This document shows positions 5,764-8,596 of a stretch of DNA of 8,596 bases, piece after piece. Under the pieces are notes generated by a model, which saw nothing but the letters and a program-made list of their open reading frames with translations, had not been told where the DNA came from and ran no database searches. Position 1 is the stretch's first letter. Every line of letters begins with the position of its first letter. This DNA is from Candidatus Vogelbacteria bacterium CG10_big_fil_rev_8_21_14_0_10_51_16. Its GTDB lineage: Bacteria; Patescibacteriota; Minisyncoccia; Phycocordibacterales; JACRKE01. The stretch covers positions 38,275 to 46,870 of the forward strand of contig PCYI01000006.1 in NCBI GenBank assembly GCA_002774795.1, written 5' to 3'. Made by a program: the position numbers and the translations under genes.

Positions 5764-5901
5764 GTGAGTTACGAAACTCGCATTTATTCCCTCCCCTGGC
5801 CAGGGGAGGGTTAGGGTGGGGTAGTGGTTAGGCCACATAACACCAACCTACCCCCTCCCAACCTCCCCCTGGCCAGAGGGAGGAGGAGTTTCGTAACTCA
5901 A
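5764..5901. mobile_element. MITE-like element with inverted ends and two palindromes
   Basis: The ends are inverted copies of the interspersed motif: 5764-5779 on the minus strand (16 of 16) and 5886-5901 on the plus strand (15 of 16). Inside lie a perfect 22-base palindrome (5789-5810, centre TGGCCA) and a near-perfect one (5862-5883, one mismatch, same centre). There is no coding frame, so any movement would depend on a transposase elsewhere. The plus strand at 5803-5821 has four G-runs separated by 1-3 bases, a G-quadruplex pattern. The C/G-rich core resembles intergenic repeats I recall from many environmental genomes. Bases 5902-5943 next to it show nothing recognisable. Confidence 0.6.
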
Positions 5902-5943
5902 AGCAATACAAAAAGAAATCTGAGTTTCCTAGTGCCTGTTTAA

Positions 5944-5969
5944 TAAAAACCCCCACTCTCTCGAGCGGG
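5944..5969 (-). terminator. Intrinsic terminator, candidate nusA leader attenuator
   Basis: On the minus strand CCCGCTC, a GAGA tetraloop and GAGTGGG form a 7-bp stem with one G-U pair. GG and then TTTTTATT follow. It is the most canonical intrinsic terminator in the window. No minus-strand gene lies upstream for it to end. It sits just downstream of the minus-strand promoter and 227 bases before nusA. Confidence 0.65.
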
Positions 5970-5982
5970 TTCCGATACTCCT

Positions 5983-6012
5983 ATCATACTCTATCCACAG
6001 GTTTCTTGTCAA
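5983..6012 (-). promoter_or_regulatory. Strong minus-strand promoter, probably for nusA
   Basis: TTGACA (6012-6007, perfect) is separated by 18 bases from TATGAT (5988-5983, five of six). Transcription would start near 5976 and meet the terminator at 5944-5969 almost at once. The next gene on this strand is nusA, with a leader of about 259 bases. Confidence 0.65.
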
Positions 6013-6031
6013 TGTCAGACTATTTGTACGC

Positions 6032-6037
6032 TATAAT
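6032..6037 (+). promoter_or_regulatory. Consensus -10 box of the repeat-bearing membrane protein gene
   Basis: TATAAT lies six bases before the ATG at 6044, so transcription should begin at the ATG itself. TTGTCA (6006-6011) could be a -35 box, but the spacing of 20 bases is long. That hexamer overlaps the TTGACA of the divergent minus-strand promoter, so the two promoters probably compete. Confidence 0.55.
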
Positions 6038-6043
6038 GAAAGG

Positions 6044-6433
6044 ATGGAGCAGGAAACTCATTCTAATAAAGAGTTGGTTTTTTCGGTTACCCCGTCTGGT
6101 GTGGTAAGCCACCCATACCGTCTCGTGTTTGCTTGGGTCGGGGTATTAGTTCTGGTTGGTGTGGGTTTTTGGTACTTCACTCTGTTTGATGGAAACTCTC
6201 CATTCGCGCGTAAGGCGACTCCCGACATGGTTATAAATACCGACGGCTCCCCGCTTAACGCAGAGGAGATGGCGGCCATAATGCGCGCAAGCTCGGCCAA
6301 GCCAGACACTCCGCCGGCCCTCTCAAGGCAGGAGCTTGAGCAGATTGTCTTTGCTAGTAGCGTTGAGGCGAATGCCCCGCCTGCGCTTTCGGAAGCAGAG
6401 GCCTTGAAGATTATAAAAGCATCGTCATTGTGA
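6044..6433 (+). CDS. Single-pass membrane protein with three 22-residue repeats
   Basis: No family is recognised. The protein has 129 residues. A polar N-terminus of about 25 residues is followed by one membrane segment at about 27-48 (LVFAWVGVLVLVGVGFWYF). The rest carries three repeats starting at 71, 93 and 115, spaced exactly 22 residues. The pattern is L-x3-E/A-x3-I-x3-SS: LNAEEMAAIMRASS, LSRQELEQIVFASS, LSEAEALKIIKASS. Pro-rich linkers (TPPA, APPA) join them. Each repeat looks like a short amphipathic helix, perhaps for binding a partner. GAAAGG directly abuts the ATG, too close for an efficient ribosome-binding site. The pilus/secretion ATPase gene follows on the same strand, so a link to that machine is possible but unproven. 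Confidence 0.75.
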   Translation: MEQETHSNKELVFSVTPSGVVSHPYRLVFAWVGVLVLVGVGFWYFTLFDGNSPFARKATPDMVINTDGSPLNAEEMAAIMRASSAKPDTPPALSRQELEQIVFASSVEANAPPALSEAEALKIIKASSL

Positions 6434-6435
6434 TG

Positions 6436-6618
6436 CTACTGACCTTTCCAAACCAGCTTAACGAAAAACACGCCTCATTCGTCCCTCGCTTGGCTTTCCC
6501 GAAAAATATCTTTCACCGTACATACAGTACGGCTCAAGCTATTTTCCGCTCCAAGCCGGCGCGAGAAACAAATGATATCGTGTTTGTTCTTGTTAAACTG
6601 ATTCGGAAAGGTCAGTAG
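6436..6618. repeat. 183-base imperfect long hairpin
   Basis: Outer arms 6436-6462 and 6592-6618 match at 24 of 27 positions. An inner block, 6476-6490 against its partner near 6565-6580, matches at 12 of 15. The centre CCGTAC (6516-6521) / GTACGG (6527-6532) has a 5-base loop. Intervening parts align less well, with small gaps. The inverted repeat begins two bases after the stop codon of the preceding gene. Arms starting CTGACC are flanked by TA on both sides, as expected if an IS630/mariner-type enzyme had moved it. Short frames on both strands are shadows of the repeat. Confidence 0.75.
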
Positions 6619-6631
6619 AAAGTTAGTGGAG

Positions 6632-6667
6632 AATGGAAACCTGCCTGCCGGCAGGCAGGTTTCCATT
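6632..6667. terminator. Perfect 36-base palindrome before pilB
   Basis: Eighteen-base arms are exactly complementary with no spacer; the core is CCTGCCTGCCGGCAGGCAGG. On the plus strand a T-rich stretch follows (6668-6680, ending TTTCTTTTT), so it can act as a terminator for the upstream membrane protein gene. The palindrome ends 14 bases before the pilB start codon. The core resembles a palindrome I recall being scattered through Parcubacteria genomes. Confidence 0.65.
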
Positions 6668-6681
6668 TCAATTTCTTTTTC

Positions 6682-8478
6682 ATGCAACTTGACCTTGAAC
6701 ATTTAAAAAAGTTTATTCTTGACTCTGGCTTGGTGTCGGCGGAGGATATGGAGCTGGCCGAAAAAGAGGTGGTCGAGCATGGGCGGACATTGGGTGACGC
6801 TCTTATCTCGGCCGGTACAATTTCTGAGAACGACTTTCGCCGCATGGAGGCCTATGTGCTCGGTATTCCTTTTGTGAGTCTATTAAACCAACCCATCGAC
6901 CCACAGACGCTCGCCATTATTCCGGAGCCGATTGCTCGTAAGCACAATATTGTCGCCTATAAAAAACGCGGTGAGGAGGAGCTCGAGGTGGCCATGCTAG
7001 ACCCACAAGACCTGGGGGCCATTCAATTTATTGGCAAAAAGACCGGCTTGCGCATTTTGTCTCGCCTTACCGATGTAGACTCGATTAGGAGCGCGCTTGT
7101 GGCTTATCAGAAAAGTCTCAAATCCGAGTTCGGAGATATTATAGCCACCGAGGCGAAAAATATTGATAATCGCGAGAGCAGTGGACGTTCAGAGTCTGAA
7201 ATCGAGGCGCTTGCTTCGAATATAAAAGGAGGCGCAACCGACGAAGAGCTAAAGAAGCTGGCGGAGGATATTCCGGTGGTGCGCATTGTGGACGCTCTTT
7301 TGGAGCACGCGATTGTGCAAGGAGCGTCTGATATTCATGTCGAGCCATTTGAGGAGAAGCTCTATATACGCTATCGGGTCGACGGCATTTTGCACGACGC
7401 CATGCTTCTTCCTATGGCGGCCGCATCGGGAATTGTGGCCCGCATAAAAGTGCTCTCGCGTCTGCGTCTTGACGAGAAGCGCTTACCCCAAGATGGTCGT
7501 TTTAAGATTAGTCGCGAAGATGGGGCGAACGTCTCTTTCCGCGTCTCTCTTCTGCCTACCTATTTCGGAGAAAAAGTGGTCATGCGTCTTTTGCCGGATG
7601 CCGCTCACGGTTTTACCCTGGAGACACTCGGTTTTCATGGAACCGGGTTAGAGCAGATTCACGACGGCATGCAAAAGACCACGGGTATTATTCTTGCCAC
7701 GGGGCCGACTGGGAGCGGAAAGACCACCACGCTCTACACGATGATAGACATCTTGAACACCCCCGACGTCAATATTTCGACCATCGAAGACCCTATAGAG
7801 TATCAGATGGCGCGAGTGAATCAGACCCAGGTAAAGCCGGAGATCGGCCTTACCTTCGCTCAAGGTTTACGGGCTCTCATGCGTCAAGACCCCGATATCA
7901 TTATGGTGGGAGAGATTCGCGACAAAGAGACGGCTTCACTCGCTATTAACGCGGCTTTGACTGGCCATCTTGTGCTTTCCACTTTGCACACCAACTCGGC
8001 CGCCGGGGCCATTCCGCGCATGATTGATATGGGAGTGGAGTCATTCCTGCTCACTTCGACCCTAGACGTGGTCATCGCCCAACGCTTGGTGCGCAAGCTT
8101 CACAAATCAAGCGAATCGGCGCCCCTTTCGACGGCAGAGCTAGAGAAGCTCGCCAAGGTGGTGGACCTAGATCGACTCCTCACTCTCTTGCTTGAGGAAA
8201 AAGTGGTGGAGGCTAACGCGACATGGGAAAGCATAAGGTTTTCGAAGCCGAAGGTTTCGCCCGATGTCCCAGATGGCTACAAGGGTCGGGTTGGCATCCA
8301 TGAGATTCTAAAGGTCACACCAGTCATAAAAGAACTGGTTTTAAAAAGCGCCACGACCGAGCAGATTGAGGCAGAGGCAAAGCGGGCAGGGATGCATACC
8401 ATGCTTGAGGACGGCATCTTCAAGGCGGCCAAGGGGCTGACCACCATCGAGGAGGTGTTGCGCGTCGTCTCGGAATAA
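6682..8478 (+). CDS. pilB: PilB/GspE-type secretion/pilus assembly ATPase
   Basis: This is the cytoplasmic hexameric ATPase that drives pilin polymerisation (type IV pili) or type II secretion. It has 598 residues. The N-terminal MshEN-like domain spans about 1-145. A linker and the second N-domain follow (ASDIHVEPFEEKLYIRYRVDG, 215-235). The Walker A motif GPTGSGKT is at 341-348, the Asp box TIEDPIEY at 367-374, Walker B with catalytic Glu in DPDIIMVGEIRD at 403-414, and the His box LSTLHTN at 432-438. The usual zinc-binding tetracysteine region, between QRLVRKL (467-473) and GYKGRVGIHEIL (532-543), is present in length, but the protein has no cysteine at all. The start has no Shine-Dalgarno sequence. 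PilB is preferred to GspE because pili are common in the suspected host group; neighbours do not prove it. Confidence 0.93.
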   Translation: MQLDLEHLKKFILDSGLVSAEDMELAEKEVVEHGRTLGDALISAGTISENDFRRMEAYVLGIPFVSLLNQPIDPQTLAIIPEPIARKHNIVAYKKRGEEELEVAMLDPQDLGAIQFIGKKTGLRILSRLTDVDSIRSALVAYQKSLKSEFGDIIATEAKNIDNRESSGRSESEIEALASNIKGGATDEELKKLAEDIPVVRIVDALLEHAIVQGASDIHVEPFEEKLYIRYRVDGILHDAMLLPMAAASGIVARIKVLSRLRLDEKRLPQDGRFKISREDGANVSFRVSLLPTYFGEKVVMRLLPDAAHGFTLETLGFHGTGLEQIHDGMQKTTGIILATGPTGSGKTTTLYTMIDILNTPDVNISTIEDPIEYQMARVNQTQVKPEIGLTFAQGLRALMRQDPDIIMVGEIRDKETASLAINAALTGHLVLSTLHTNSAAGAIPRMIDMGVESFLLTSTLDVVIAQRLVRKLHKSSESAPLSTAELEKLAKVVDLDRLLTLLLEEKVVEANATWESIRFSKPKVSPDVPDGYKGRVGIHEILKVTPVIKELVLKSATTEQIEAEAKRAGMHTMLEDGIFKAAKGLTTIEEVLRVVSE

Positions 8479-8506
8479 TCGCAGTCCAATCGCGATTATT
8501 CCGAGA
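8468..8506. terminator. Perfect 15-bp hairpin across the pilB stop codon
   Basis: Arms 8468-8482 and 8492-8506 are exact complements around a 9-base loop. The left arm includes the last codons and the TAA stop (8476-8478). No T-tract follows (TTGTGAATT), so it is not a canonical intrinsic terminator. It could protect the mRNA 3' end or act with another factor. It is built like the nusA stop-codon hairpin but has a different sequence. Confidence 0.6.
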
Positions 8507-8508
8507 TT

Positions 8509-8596
8509 GTGAATTACGAAACTCGTCTTTGCGAGCCCCAAGGGGGCGTGGCAATCCAGAAAACCTAGATTGCTTCGTCGCCGAAGCTCCTCGCAA
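8509..8596. repeat. Motif copy 6 plus a palindromic intergenic repeat cut by the window end
   Basis: Bases 8509-8524 match the interspersed motif (minus strand) at 15 of 16 positions. Then TTGCGAG (8529-8535) pairs with CTCGCAA (8590-8596), and inside it GCAATC (8551-8556) pairs with GATTGC (8568-8573). The inner part has CCCC...GGGGGCGTGG and TTCGTCGCCGAAGC. The pattern TTGCGAG...GGCAATC...GATTGCTTCGTCG...CTCGCAA is one I recall as a widespread palindromic repeat in bacterial genomes. It may continue past the window. Confidence 0.65.

Noticed and set aside
6430..6618. A 62-codon plus-strand frame and a partly matching minus-strand frame
   Set aside because: Both begin with a similar LLTFPNQ stretch only because they read the two arms of the same inverted repeat.
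6748..6750. Alternative pilB start behind a GGAGG
   Set aside because: The spacing of two bases is too short, and it would remove conserved N-terminal sequence of the MshEN-like domain.

Overview
The window looks like a chromosomal segment of a Candidate Phyla Radiation bacterium (Patescibacteria, Parcubacteria-like). This is inferred from protein style, not from a search. The signs are a trigger factor without its prolyl-isomerase domain, a NusA with a low-complexity insert, a PilB/GspE-type ATPase, a short coiled-coil protein of a kind common in that group, and compact genes separated by repeat-rich spacers. No rRNA, tRNA, CRISPR array or transposase gene was seen.

Layout. 1-200: repeat-rich spacer ending in a promoter. 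201-1388 (+): AAA ATPase of the DUF4143 type. 1389-1534: spacer with a hairpin and a duplicated scrap of the clpP 3' end. 1535-2143 (-): ClpP protease. 2144-2309: spacer with inverted heptamer repeats. 2310-3395 (-): trigger factor. 3396-3618: spacer with heptamers, a hairpin and a copy of an interspersed motif. 3619-4008 (-): coiled-coil protein. 4074-4295 (+): divergent 73-residue membrane protein. 4293-4376: heptamer arrays. 4398-5717 (-): NusA. 5718-6043: spacer with heptamers, a MITE-like element, a minus-strand terminator and promoter, and a plus-strand promoter. 6044-6433 (+): membrane protein with three 22-residue repeats. 6436-6667: a 183-base imperfect hairpin and then a 36-base perfect palindrome. 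6682-8478 (+): PilB/GspE ATPase. 8468-8596: a stop-codon hairpin and an intergenic repeat cut by the window end.

Function. On the minus strand nusA, the coiled-coil gene, tig and clpP run in the same direction, covering transcription elongation/termination and protein folding/turnover. tig and clpP are a classic neighbour pair, but clpX does not follow; a convergent DUF4143 ATPase gene lies there instead. On the plus strand a membrane protein precedes the pilus or secretion ATPase.

The most unusual content is in the spacers. Arrays of 7-base repeats of several sequences, most of the form TAGGNNN, sit at four intergenic junctions. A 16-base motif close to GAGTTTCGTAACTCAC occurs six times, always between genes. 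Perfect hairpins span the stop codons of nusA and pilB. None of the eight genes has a normally spaced Shine-Dalgarno sequence, and several -10 boxes lie about 6-7 bases before the start codon, which suggests leaderless transcripts.
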